Below are positions 43,401-55,200 of a stretch of DNA of 64,000 bases, one piece after another. The notes beneath the pieces were generated by a model. That model was not told the origin of the DNA, searched no databases, and saw only the letters and a list, made by a program, of their open reading frames with translations. Both the position numbers and the translations under genes were made by a program. The DNA lies in contig NC_051103.1 in NCBI RefSeq assembly GCF_901709675.1, positions 297,501 through 361,500 of the forward strand. The letters run 5' to 3'. Each line of letters starts with the position of its first letter. The first letter of the stretch is position 1. This DNA comes from Syngnathus acus (taxonomy: Eukaryota; Chordata; Actinopteri; Syngnathiformes; Syngnathidae).

Positions 43401-44391
43401 GGGGGGGGAATGTTCATGTGTATGATGTGGCTCTTTGCGATGACACAGTAAAAAATGTGGCTCTTAGTCTCTGACTGGTTGGCCACCCCTGTTGTAGAGG
43501 CATGTCAGCCATGACAGCCCCACAACATCCAGAGCCCTTAAGAACTCCGGGCGGATCATATCCACCCCCGGGGCCTTGCCACCGAGGGGTTTTTTAACTA
43601 CCTCAGTGACTTCGACCCCAGAGATTGGAAAGTCCGCCTCAGAGTCCCCAGGCTCTGCTTCCACAATGGAAGGCGTGTAGGTGGAATTGAGGAGGTCTTC
43701 GAAGTATTCTCCCCACCGACACACGACGTCCCGAGTCGAGGTCAGCAGCACGCCATCCCCACTGTAAACAGTGTTGACATTGCACTGCTTCCCCCTCCTG
43801 AGACGCCGGATGGTGGACCAGAATTTCCACGAAGCCGTCCGGAAGTCATTCACCATGGCCTCGCCAAACTCTTCCCACGCCCGGGTTTTTGCCTCAGAAA
43901 CTGCCGAAGCCGCGTTCCGCTTGGCCTGTCAGCTGCCTCCGGAGTCCTGCAGGCCAAAACGGCCCGATAGGACTCCTTCAGCTTGAAGGCATCCCTTACC
44001 CCCGGTGTCCACCAGCGGGTTCGGGGATTGCCGCCACGACAGGAACCAATGACCTTAATGCCACAGCTCCGGTCGGCCGCCTCAACAATGGAGGCACGGA
44101 ACAAGGTCCACTCGGACTCAATGTCCCCCGCCTCCCCCGGGACGTGGGAAAAGCTCTGCCGGAGGTGGGAGTTGAAGCTCTTCCTGAGAGGGGATTCTGC
44201 CAGACGTTCCCAGCAGACCCTCACAGAGCGTTCGGGTCTGCCAGGCGTCTTCCCCCACCATCGGAGCCAACCCACCACCAGGTGGTGATCAGTTGACAGC
44301 TCCGCCCCTCTCTTCGCCCGAGTGTCCAAAACATGCGGCCGCAAATCCGATGACACGACTACAAAGTCGATCATCGAACTGCGGCCTAGGG

Positions 44392-45710
44392 CAGGGGTGG
44401 GCAAACTACGGCCCGCGGGCCACATCCGGCCCACGGGACCGTTTAATCCGGCCCGCCAACCCTGAATAAATTGTATTATTAAACAGTTTTTTTGGTCATT
44501 TAGCATGCAATGACTGCGTTTCCCCAGTAGATGGAGAACCGCTCGCCTGCGCATTTACTACCGGAAGCCGTGTCAGAAAGCTCGGTGCACACTCACAAGT
44601 GCGTGTACGTACTCAGTAGTACGGACATGGCGCACTCGCGCTCTATTTGTATCAGTCCCGAATTTAGAGCGTGGGCTGTGACGACAGCATTCTTGTAATT
44701 CGCGCGCTGAGCTTTCAGATACAGTTTTACGCTAAAGCCACCCACAAACCTTCCCCTGGAATCCTTCTATTAAAATGAGTCGCCCAAGGAAAAGCAAGGT
44801 GGACACAGTGCCGAGTGTTTAAAAAAGAGTGGCCAATTTGGCTCGACGTACGCGACGTTCAGCCACATCAACATCAACCCGTCACAGATCGAGGTAAACG
44901 GACCAACACCTCGGATCTCTCCTAAGAATTGCCACAACAAATTTTACTCCAGACTATGACGCACTAGCAAAAAAGGGAGACCAACAACACTGTTCCCACT
45001 GAAAATGAAGGGGAGGCTCTCAAGTTGGTTGTAAAAAAATGCATTTTGAATATGATTTGTACACATAGCAGGGATTGAAACTAGCGACCATTCTCATTTT
45101 CAAACAATGCAGGATGCTCAAGGACATTGATGCACCACCTGTTTGCGACTAATCTTAACCTGTAAAGTTCTTAAGGCTCACTTTAAGGAAGTGTTTCCCG
45201 TTTCCTCACCTCTGTTACCAGGTGTTTGAGTTAAAACTCTGCTCTGATGTTCAGATACCCCTCAGCGTGTTGCCGTTTTGATTACTTTATTTGGATGTAT
45301 GCTTTCACTGATTCTTCAAGATGATATATTTGGTCAGAATGTTTGCCGTTTGATGTGATCTCATAAGATAAACATCTTTCATTAATCTGACCTGCAGGCA
45401 CTGAAGTGATGGAGACTGTTATTCATAATAACAGTGTTGTATTTTATGAGAATCACTGATAGCAGTTTTTTAGTGAATTATTATTATTATTTTTTTAATG
45501 CTGTTAATAAATGCATTTGTTTTCAAAAAACTTGTTTGGAATATCCATGCTTTACTACCTACTAAAGGCCAAAATCTTTCATGCAATGACCTTTACAGGT
45601 CGCTTATATTACTTCACACAAACACTACGTCCATCTGCTCCTGGTTCGGCCCTCCGGTCCAAATTTAGAACCCAGTTCGGCCCGCGAGTCAAAAAGTTTG
45701 CCCACCCCTG
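44392..45710 (+). mobile_element. hAT element with exact 8-bp TSD (nested in Rex3)
   Basis: Termini CAGGGGTGGGCAAACTACGG and the inverted AAAAAGTTTGCCCACCCCTG, with the duplication GCCTAGGG at 44384-44391 and 45711-45718. Same family and same internal deletion as 5269-6541. The transposase relic at 44775-44995 has a frame break soon after its MSRPRKSKVDTV start. Excision restores the Rex3 codons [13 protein letters not shown]. Confidence 0.93.
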
Positions 45711-47073
45711 GCCTAGGGTGTCCTGGTGCCAAGTGCACACATGGACACCCTTATGTTTGAACATGGTGTTCATTATAGAAAATCCGTGTCGAGCACAGAA
45801 GTCCAATAATAGAACACCGCTCGGTTTCAGATCGGAAGGGCCGTTCCTCCCAATCACGCCCTTCCAGGTCTCACTGTCATTGCCCACGTGAGCATTGAAG
45901 TCACCCAGTAGAACGATGGAGTCCCCAGAAGGAGCGCTCTCCAGCACTTCTTCCAGGGACTCCAAGAAGGGTGGGTACTCTGAGCTGCCGTTTGGTGCAT
46001 AGACACAAACAACAGTCAGGACCCGTCCCCCCACCCGAAGGCGGAGGGAGGCTACCCTCTCGTTCACCAGGGTGAACCCCAATGTGCAGGCGCCCAGCCG
46101 GGGGGCAATAAGTATACCCACACCTGCTCCACGCCTCTCGCCGTGGGTAACTCCAGAGTGGAAGAGAGTCCAGCCCCTCTCGAGTTCTATCAACTACACT
46201 AAGTAAACTGTATAAGTGATAAATGAGAAATTTAAGTCCCGTAATTTTCTGACTAAAAGTCGCTCCGGAATATAGGTCGCATTAGCCATAAAATGCACAA
46301 TAACGTGAAAAGAAACATATATAAGTCGCTCCGGAGTATAAGTCGCATTTTGGGGGGAAATTTATTTGACAAAATCCAACACCAAGAACAGACATGAACG
46401 AGCAACAACAGGCTAAACGATAGGTATGCTAACGTGACATAAACACAAACGAAGAGCTGAGAACGGGCCTGACGTAACATTCAGAGTTATTAAAAAAAAC
46501 TATTACATAAATAACACGTTTATAAAACCATCTGTGTCACTCCAATTCATTAAATCAATCGATCGTCCTTTGTCAACAATGGGTGCGCGCCGCTGACGGC
46601 ACTTGCACTTCAAAATATTCCACAGGCCCATATAACGATATATAAATTAGATATCAAATAACTATTATATAAGCAATAATATTATCAAACCATCTGTGTA
46701 CTCTAAATCATTAAATACATCGATCAAATTTCTCGTCCTTTGTCAACAACGCCGCGCGTGCGCCCTGACGTCAGCCTCGTCGTTATTCCACAGATCTAGT
46801 ATATTACTATATTGTAGCGTTAACAAAGTACAAGGAAAGACGTGGGTTTGGTAAACGGCTCTTTATTTAACAAAACCAACTTCCAGGCGTGTGGCGACGT
46901 GGACTTCCAGCCACAGAGGTGGAAGAGAGATCCATAGAATAGAGGCTTTGCAGTCACGTGGTTTTATCACGTGATTTTGTGTTATGCCGCCATCTTGGCG
47001 GTCAACTCGTTCCTACGTGTTTGTATAGATTGTTTGATTTCTGCGCTACATTTTCACCGATTTCATCCGAATT

Positions 47074-47382
47074 ATGGCTGGTTTGCTATCCAACGAAGTT
47101 GGGCATTTGGATGAAGAATCCAAGAAACGTTACAGAGAGAAGTTGAACCTTGTTGGCACAACGGATCCGTACCTTTTACCGAGAAGCATGCTAAAATCGC
47201 CCGAGCATTTTGCAACAGCCGACCTGCCTGAACTCTCATATCCAGATATTTATAATTACCTCGTCGATTCACCATCTCCGTACACTGAAAAGGACCTTAA
47301 GGCATACAAGTGTCTGGATGCCTACAAGTATTTTACAGCAGGTTTTGTGCATGATGGTCTGATATGGCAGATTAACCAATAA
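47074..47382 (+). pseudogene. Start of YqaJ/SWIM-type transposon accessory gene
   Basis: A 102-codon frame begins MAGLLSNEVGHLDEESKKRY and continues SYPDIYNYLVDSPSPYT and KDLKAYKCLDAYKYFTAGFV, ending shortly after a HDGLIWQI stretch. This resembles the N-terminal segment of fish transposon proteins that continue into a SWIM zinc finger and a YqaJ-like nuclease. Those domains are absent here. I cannot see a splice donor at its end, so it may be a deletion join. Assignment is by remembered family pattern. Confidence 0.5.
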
Positions 47383-47806
47383 AAATGTTAACCTTGTGCC
47401 AATGGCTTGAAAACTTTACCAATGTAGATTTTACCTTGTGCCAAATGAAGTAACAAAAGCCCTCTTGTTAAAAAATGCTACATTAAAAAAAGATTGTTTC
47501 ACAAGGTTCATAATAATTTTTTGGGAAATTTCCTAATGCATTCACTCGAGAATTAATTGTTCAATTCCAATATGAAGTTCAATATTTACATTGATAACGT
47601 TTTCAAGCCAATCAGATGAAGCATCATGAAAAAATAAACACAAAATAAAAACGGGGGGGTGAACTGAAGAAATCATCCCATTCCCTGCCTTGCTGCTCTT
47701 GCTGCCTTTCTAAAAATGCACCCAGCATTTTCAACAATCATATTTGTATCATCCCATATTGTATTATTTCACATTTTGTGAAACAAATCAGGGGTGAATA
47801 GTTTGT

Positions 47807-47992
47807 TTACATACTTGATATGAAGTCCTCATTGCATATCCTTGTGTAAATCGTAGGTTTCCATCGTTCACGACGAATATCCGCGATCCATTTATCACGT
47901 TTTTTCATGTTCGCCGGAAATCTATAGAAGCTAAGATTTGGTTTATCGCCTCGTCTATTGCTACATCCAACAGCACAGCAGGTATCCGGCAT
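47807..47992 (-). pseudogene. THAP domain of transposon protein, one zinc ligand lost
   Basis: The best start is the Met at 47990-47992 (MPDTCCAVGCSNRRGDKP), giving a THAP zinc-binding DNA-recognition module: NLSFYRFPANMKKRDKWI, ADIRRERWKPT and RICNEDFIS. The C2CH pattern needs Cys-x2-His at the end. Here it reads C-N-E-D, so the histidine is replaced by aspartate through a single C-to-G change. A GTATGT after the frame could be a splice donor. No catalytic domain follows before the element's other half. Confidence 0.68.
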
Positions 47993-48126
47993 TTTTAAGC
48001 TCAAATAGCAGCAGATATAACAAGAAAGCGTGTGTGAGTCGTTGACCGGCACTGAAAAGTTGACCGCCAAGATGGCCGCCAAGCTAATGTGGGTAGCTTG
48101 ATGACGTCAGCTGCAAAGCCTCTATA

Positions 48127-49990
48127 GGACCGGGCGTGCGTAAAAGCCATGACCGAGCCCCATCCACCGTACCCGGTGTCAAACGCGCACTTTTTATCAA
48201 AGTGCCACCGGCTTCCCGGTAACGGGTTCGATAAGCCGGGGTGAAGAGACTCGTCCGTATCTAACCACCCGAGTTTAATTAATTCTACCAGAATCAATCT
48301 AATTTCTTTATGACGCCAATCCCTCTCAAGTCATCCGACGCGCGAGCCGAGTAACTCAATTCGAGGCGAGTCGTCGAAATGACCGCGCCATAATGATGGC
48401 TCCCTTCGGTTGTTTGATGCTTGTGTTATGTTACGGATATTTTTAGATGCCTTTGTTAAGACCTTAGAGAGATTTGTTGTTCTAGCGCACCCTTGCACTA
48501 GTTTTGCCGAAGTAACTTTTGATATGGATCTGCTCTACTTTGTTGCGGAAGTAGCGAGCCTACTTCTCTTTATTTGAAGAAAAATCAAATGAGTGGAAGT
48601 ATGACGATAATAGTATTTGAGAAGGAATTTAATGCATTAAATCGTTAATTCTAACATTATATATATGAACACTTAACCTTTGGAATGCTTTAACGAACTC
48701 GATTGTTTAAAAAGAATAATATTTTTCTTAATACGAATCAAAATGATTTACACGAATTATAATTATCCTGCAATTAATTTTGAAGGCAAATGAATCCCTC
48801 AAAATCGTCCAATGTAGCTTTTGACGCGGCCCGACAAAAATAGGAACGGGCCCGCGCCCGACGGACATTTACTAATTATAACTCTACCACTAATCCAAAT
48901 AATCGAATTTAAACACCTTCGTTATTTTACTCAAGTAAAGCCAATATTTGAACGAATTAAATGTTTAACGAGATGCACTCATCCCTCAAATAATTATGAA
49001 GGCAATTTAATTCCCAAAGTTGTCCGATTTAGCTTTTGACGCGGCCCGACAAAAATAGGAACGGGCCCGCGCTCGACGGACAATTAAATTACTTTTAACT
49101 CTACACCAATCCAATTAATCTAGTTTAAACACCTTCGTTATCTGTATTTATTACGGTATGATTGCATACCATAATAATCACCCGTCAATAAATCGAATTA
49201 TCAAACCAACCACAAACAATCGATTGCATATATCATACAAATTAGCGCACAACGAATTAAATGAGTATATAAAACACATTTATTGAAGAAGCACGAAATA
49301 GAATTACAAATCTTAATTCCTCCAAATACTGAACAATCCCACTTACTGATACACGTGCAAATAAAATCATTCAATCTCGGAGTACTTTGATTGTAAAACA
49401 TAGATCAGAAAAGAAGGAAAAGGTAGCTACCAATTGGGTGTTATTTTTTGGTGGAAATAAAGTCGAGTGATCAGTTCGATCTTATTTCTAAAATTCCAAT
49501 TTGGGAATAGGTTGGCCTCGAGAGGACCGACTGCCCGATGACTGTCCCTCCCCTCGCGTAAATACAGAAAAGGTTGTTCCCCTCACCTAGTTCATCATGC
49601 AATGTTGTCCAGTCCAATTCTTTTGAGTAAATCCAAGTTAATCCAGGCAAGCGATCTTGCGTCTCACACGAAGATCTCGGAGGCTTAGAAAAAGTCTTGG
49701 AACTCGTACGGGCTTCTTCACGTATGAACGCTTTTTGGGAGAGAGAGCCCCGTAGCTGCCTATGGCGGTCTTTTTATAGACTTCTCTGCCCCCCCCCTTT
49801 CGCTGGCCTCTATACTGCCCAGTTTCCCACACTTATACACCTGCTGCTTTCTGGCAGCTGTTTCCGCCCTTCATCTGTCCCACGCACTATCTTCCATCAA
49901 AGGTTCGGCCAACACCCTGGTCAGCCCCCCTACTTCCTCTTTTCTTCACTTCTCTTTTTGTAAAAATAATACTTCAAAGTTACACTTCAA
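48127..49990. other. AT-rich unassigned block with ~210-bp tandem duplication
   Basis: 'gcttttgacgcggcccgaca' plus 'aaaataggaacgggcccgcg' occurs at about 48822 and 49032, with flanking 'tttaaacaccttcgttat' in both copies. No open frame of note. 49700-49950 is pyrimidine-rich with a poly-C run at 49789-49797. It could be LTR-like or MITE interior sequence, but I cannot assign it. Confidence 0.4.
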
Positions 49991-50024
49991 TCAACCATAA
50001 AATCAAAAATCCAAACTTAAGTCA

Positions 50025-50315
50025 ATATTTTAAACATTTTTTAACACACCACCATTTTCATAGTGGTGGGCACCTTGGTCTAATTGAGTGATAATATTGC
50101 TTTAAGCTGTTACAGAATATATTTTAGCCAAGCAAAGAAATTAAGATAAAAAAATAAAAACAACTTTTGTATCAATCTTTCAAACATTTTTTAACACACC
50201 GCCATTTTCATAGTGGTGGGCACCTTGGTCTAATTGAGTGATAATATTGCTTTAAACTGTTACAGAATATATTTTAGCCAAGCAAAGAAATTAAGATCAA
50301 AAAATAAAAACCACA
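50025..50315. repeat. ~151-bp tandem duplication with hairpin
   Basis: 'aaacattttttaacacacc' to 'agcaaagaaattaagat' occurs at 50031-50141 and 50182-50297 with few differences. Each copy contains a CCACCATTTTCATAGTGGTGG-type hairpin (CCGCC in the second copy). A further local repeat, 'atttcagccctgccaattta', is at 50451 and 50518. Confidence 0.85.
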
Positions 50316-51055
50316 TTTGTGCTTCCGTGCGTGACCCAAAAACCGACCCCGTGTTATTCTGTTTATTTCTATTTTTGCTAGTTCAGCTTGTCTTGCCCAT
50401 CTTTGGTCTCCTGTAACGGTTTGGCACCATCTCTTGGAAAAATTTTGAATTTCAGCCCTGCCAATTTATTCAATAATTCTCAATTCAAATTTTTCACCAT
50501 CTGCTGCTAAAATTTGGAATTTCAGCCCTGCCAATTTATTCCTGGGAGCAATCCATACTCACTTTTTGCACCATCTGTTCCCCCCACACCCCATGTTACA
50601 TGACACCGGACAGCCACCCGGCCGAGCGCCGGCCCCCGACTTCTATCCACGGAGGTGAAAGAGAGCACCGTAGAGTAGGAGCGGGTGTGCGTAAAAGCCC
50701 TAATAGTTTTTCAAACCTCCTGTGTCACTCCAAATCCTTAAATCCTTCAAACTCTTCGTCCTCCGTGTCACTTAGAAACAAAGCCGCTAATCATGCCGGT
50801 AGTACGTGGGGCCCTTCGTCATCCCGTGATCAATCATTGTCCTTTTTGTAAACAACCGCCGCGCCGCGCTGCTGACGTCACTTGAAATTCAAATTATAGT
50901 AATCCCTTGCTACATCGCGGTTCGTTTATCGCGGTTTCACTTTTTTTTTTTCTTCATTTTTGAAAAAATTCACATATAAGTTGCTCCTCGTTATAAGTCG
51001 CCCCCCCACCCAAACTATGAAAAAAACCACGACTTATAGTCAGAAAATTACGGTA

Positions 51056-51865
51056 TTCATCAAAGTACTTCATATGCTAGATGTTGAATTCATCCATTCT
51101 TTGGCGATACGATTATCCAAATGATTTAGGCTCTTTAAAAGCACTGTACTTGCTTTCCTGCAATGTTCTTGGGCACACCAAATTGCATAGGGGTTTCTGA
51201 ATACTGGACAGGAGAGAGTATCAGGCTGTTAGTCAGACTTCCAGCAAGTACAATTTGACTTTCATACCAGTAGTAGAACTAAGCTAAACACCCTTTCTTC
51301 AGATCAGCATGCATGTGTCATGTAGACCCGCAATATAACATCCTACATAGGGACACTCCACTAAAAGGCCTTAGAATCATGTTCTCAAAAACAACATTTT
51401 ATTCAAGGTGTCTTGCCGTCACAGCTGACATCCTCTTGCCGCACATCACCACAATATTCAATGTGTTTAATGACACCATGCTACGCCCATCTAAGTTCAG
51501 TCTTGTTTGCAGTGAATGCTGAGCTAAAGCAACCTGCCCTTTGTCACCACTTCACGTCGACACTCTGATGGACAGAATAAAACGATGAACCACTGCAATG
51601 TCATTTTACAACAAGAAAATAAACTGTGAAAAAAAGTGGGTTTAAGCTGTTTAGCTGTTAATAGCTCTTTGACAGTGCAGTATCATAAAGCTTTAGTTGC
51701 TTGTTTAATCTCATACTTAGCTTGTAGTAAACACATCCCCAACATTCCTGACTCCATTACTTCTTTGTACGTAACAATGAGAAACCATTTGTATGTTGTA
51801 CTGTATATGTACAGTTGTGTACCACATGTTGAAATAATACTTGTCTTTTTAATGTCTTTATTTAG
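51056..51865. other. Intron sequence, nothing recognised
   Basis: The unique-looking last part of the intron before exon F. The open frame at 51636-51989 is only a shifted-frame overlap of that exon. Confidence 0.5.
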
Positions 51866-51972
51866 CTTTTCCAGATCAAATCCCCACCAGGCAGCGTTAC
51901 AAACTTCTAGGAAACAGCCTCAATGTTGTGGTGGTGACAAGACTGCTACACCAGCTGCTCTCCAAGTGGTGA
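51866..51972 (+). CDS. trdmt1: trdmt1 exon F (last exon, motif X)
   Basis: Acceptor 'taatgtctttatttag' ends at 51865. Joined to the single trailing base of exon E it reads SFPDQIPTRQRYKLLGNSLN, VVVVTRLLHQLLSKW and stop TGA at 51970-51972. RQRYKLLGNSLNV is DNMT2 motif X, which forms part of the S-adenosylmethionine pocket. An alternative acceptor nine bases on, 'cttttccag', would break the frame, so the first is chosen. The C-terminal length matches the family. Confidence 0.93.
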
Positions 51973-51984
51973 GCAATGGAGGCA

Positions 51985-51990
51985 AATAAA
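51985..51990 (+). promoter_or_regulatory. AATAAA polyadenylation signal of trdmt1
   Basis: The canonical hexamer lies 12 bases after the stop codon. If used, cleavage would be near 52000-52020 and the 3' UTR would be only about 30-50 bases. Further downstream the sequence enters a MITE at 52091. Confidence 0.6.
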
Positions 51991-52225
51991 GTTGCCATTC
52001 CAGGTATTATTTAAAGCAGCACTGTCAAGAATTTGGACCTTCCTTAAAATGTATTCATAACTCTTCTGATGAAATCTCGATTTAGAACTACAGTAATCCC
52101 ACGTTTATCGTGGATAATTGGTTTCAAGACCACCCGCAATATGTGAAAATCCGCGAAGTAGTGTCACCCTTTTTTTAACATACATAAATTGTTTGTGTAT
52201 CAATAAGTGTATATTAAACCATATA

Positions 52226-55200
52226 CCCCTCCGTGAGTCGTCACCTTATCGTGGTGGAGGGGTTTGCGTGCCCCTATGATCCTAGGAGCCATGTTGTCTG
52301 GGGCTTCATGCCCCTGGTAGGGTCACCCATGGCAAACGGGTCCTAGGTGAGGGGCCAGACAAAGCACGGCTCATCAGCCCCTTATGATGAAAAAAATTAA
52401 TGGATCACGTTTTCCCTCGCCCGGACGCGGGTCACCGGGGCCCCCCTCTGGAGCCAGGCCTGGAGGCGGGGCTCGAAGGCGAGCGTCTGGTGGCCGGGCC
52501 TTCGCCCATGGGGCCCGGCCGGGCTCAGCCCGAAAAGGAAACGTGGGTCCCCCTTCCCATGGGCTCACCACCTGTGGGAGGGGCCAAAGGGGTCGGGTGC
52601 ATTGCAAGCTGGGCGGCGGCCAAAGGCAGGGACCTTGGCGGTCTGATCCCCGGCTGCAGAAGCTGGCTCTTGGGACATGGAATGTCACCTTTCTGGCTGG
52701 AAAGGAGCCCGAGCTGGTGTGCGAGGCAGAAAAGTTCCGACTAGATATAGTCGGACTTGCCTCCACGCACAGTTTGGGTTCCGGTACAAGCCCTCTCGAG
52801 AGGGGCTGGACTCTCTTCCACTCTGGAGTTGCCCACGGTGAGAGGCGTCGAGCAGGTGTGGGTATACTTATTGCCCCCCGGCTGGGCGCCTGCACATTGG
52901 GGTTCACCCCGGTGAACGAGAGGGTAGCCTCCCTCCGCCTTCGGGTGGGGGGACGGGTCCTGACTGTTGTTTGTGTCTATGCACCAAACGGCAGCTCAGA
53001 GTACCCACCCTTCTTGGAGTCCCTGGAGGAAGTGCTGGAGAGCGCTCCTTCTGGGGACTCCGTCGTTCTACTGGGTGACTTCAATGCTCACGTGGGCAAT
53101 GACAGTGAGACCTGGAAGGGCGTGATTGGGAGGAACGGCCCCCCCGATCTGAACCCGAGCGGTGTTCTATTGTTGGACTTCTGTGCTCGACACGGATTTT
53201 CAATAATGAACACCATGTTCAAACATAAGGGTGTCCATGTGTGCACTTGGCACCAGGACACCCTAGGCCGCAGTTCGATGATCGACTTTGTAGTCGTGTC
53301 ATCGGATTTGCGGCCGCATGTTTTGGACACTCGGGCGAAGAGAGGGGCGGAGCTGTCAACTGATCACCACCTGGTGGTGGGTTGGCTCCGATGGTGGGGG
53401 AAGATGCCGGTCCGACCTGGCAGACCCAAACGTTCTGTGAGGGTCTGCTGGGAACGTCTGGCGGAATCCCCTGTCAGGAAGAGCTTCAACTCCCACCTCC
53501 GGCAGAGCTTTTCCCACGTCCCGGGGGAGGCGGGGGACATTGAGTCCGAGTGGACCTTGTTCCGCGCCTCCATTGTTGAGGCGGCCGACCGGAGCTGTGG
53601 CCGTAAGGTCATTGGTGCCTGTCGTGGCGGCAATCCCCGAACCCGCTGGTGGACACCGGCGGTAAGGGATGCCGTCAAGCTGAAGAAGGAGTCCTATCGG
53701 GCCGTTTTGGCCTGCGGGACTCCGGAGGCAGCTGACAGGTACCGGATGGCCAAGCGGAACGCGGCTTCGGCGGTTGCTGAGGCAAAAACCCGGGCGTGGG
53801 AGGAGTTCGGCGAGGCCATGGAGAATGACTTCCGGACGGCTTCGAGGAAATTCTGGTCCACCATCCGGCGTCTCAGGAGGGGGAAGCAGTGCAACGTCAA
53901 CACTGTTTACAGTGGAGATGGCGTGCTGCTGACCTCGACTCGGGACGTCGTGTGTCGGTGGGGAGAATACTTCGAAGACCTCCTCAATTCCACCTACACG
54001 CCTTCCATTGTGGAAGCAGGGCCTGGGGACTCTGAGGCGGACTCTCCAATCTCTGGGGTTGAAGTCACTGAGGTAGTTAAAAAACTCCTCGGTGGCAAGG
54101 CCCCGGGGGTGGATGAGATCCGCCCGGATTTCTTAAGGGCTCTGGATGTTGTGGGGCTGTCATGGCTGACACGTCTCTACAGCATCGCGTGGACATCGGG
54201 GACAGTGCCTCTGGATTGGCAGACTGGGGTGGTGGTTCCCCTCTTTAAGAAGGGGGACCGGAGGGTGTGTTCCAATTACAGGGGAATTACACTCCTCAGC
54301 CTCCCTGGTAAGGTCTATTCAGGGGTGCTGGAGAGGAGGGTCCGTCGGGAGGTCGAACCTCGGATTCAGGAGGAACAGTGTGGCTTTCGTCCTGGCCGTG
54401 GAACAGTGGACCAGCTCTTCACCCTCAACAGGATCCTCGAGGGTGCATGGGAGTTCGCCCAACCAGTCCACATGTGTTTTGTGGACTTGGAGAAGGCGTT
54501 CGACCGTGTCCCTCGGGAGGTTCTGTGGGGGGTGCTTCGGGAGTACGGGGTACCGAGCCAACTGATAAGGGCGGTTCGGTCCCTGTATCACCGATGCCAG
54601 AGTGTGGTCCGCATTTCCGGCAGTAAGTCGGATTCGTTCCCAGTGAGGGTTGGACTCCGCCAAGGCTGCCCTTTGTCACCGATTCTGTTCATAATTTTTA
54701 TGGACAGAATTTCTAGGTGCAGCCGAGGCGTTGAGGGTGTCCGGTTTGGGGACCTCAGCATCGCGTCTCTGCTTTTTGCAGACGACGTTGTGCTGTTGGC
54801 TTCTTCAGGCCGTGATCTCCAGCTCTCACTGGAGCGGTTCGCAGCCGAGTGTGAAGCGGTCGGGATGAGGGTCAGCACCTCCAAATCCGAGTCCATGGTC
54901 CTCGATCGGAAAAGGGTGGAATGCCCTCTCCGGATCGGGGATGAGATCCTGCCCCAAGTGGAGGAGTTTAAGTATCTTGGGGTCTTGTTCACGAGTGAGG
55001 GGAGGATGGAGCGCGAGATCGACAAGCGGATCGGTGCAGCGTCGGCAGTAATGCGGACTCTGTACCGGTCCGTCGTGGTAAAGAGAGAGCTGAGCCAAAA
55101 GGCAAAGCTCTCAATTTACCGGTCGATTTACGCTCCTACCCTCACCTATGGTCACGAGCTATGGGTCGTGACCGAAAGAACGAGATCCCGGATACAAGCG

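Larger units (their letters stand above)
46942..48122. mobile_element. ISL2EU/Harbinger-like element with starts of two genes
   Basis: Termini GAGGCTTTGCAG and the inverted CTGCAAAGCCTC with TA duplicated at 46940-46941 and 48123-48124. Subterminal inverted 'gccgccatcttggcggtcaac' occurs near 46986 and 48062. Reading inward from the left end is an N-terminus that resembles YqaJ/SWIM-type accessory proteins. Reading inward from the right end is a THAP domain. This two-gene layout, with a THAP transposase and a YqaJ nuclease, is known in ISL2EU elements. Here both genes are cut after their first part, leaving a 1181-bp non-autonomous derivative. Confidence 0.6.
46239..51053. mobile_element. Composite MITE ('CCGTAATTTTCTGAC') swollen by inserts
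   Basis: The left terminus CCGTAATTTTCTGACTAAAAG and the inverted right terminus ATAGTCAGAAAATTACGG (then TA 51054-51055) match the 170-bp MITE at 12396-12565. The left TA has decayed to TC. The interior segments 'catctgtgtcactccaattc' and 'ctgacgtcact..ttcaaa' recur near both ends. Inserted or captured material includes the THAP/YqaJ element (46942-48122). 48127-50600 is AT-rich with two local duplications, and a MITE scrap lies at 50897-50945. Whether this is one element or two overlapping ones is uncertain. Confidence 0.55.

Noticed and set aside
46814-50597. A long LTR retroelement from 'tgtagcgttaac' to 'catgttaca'
   Set aside because: No target duplication, no second LTR, and no gag or pol motif. 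The apparent TG/CA ends are likely chance.
52374-52907. 177-codon reverse-strand frame rich in Pro and Arg
   Set aside because: Antisense shadow of the GC-rich Rex3 leader. No recognisable motif.
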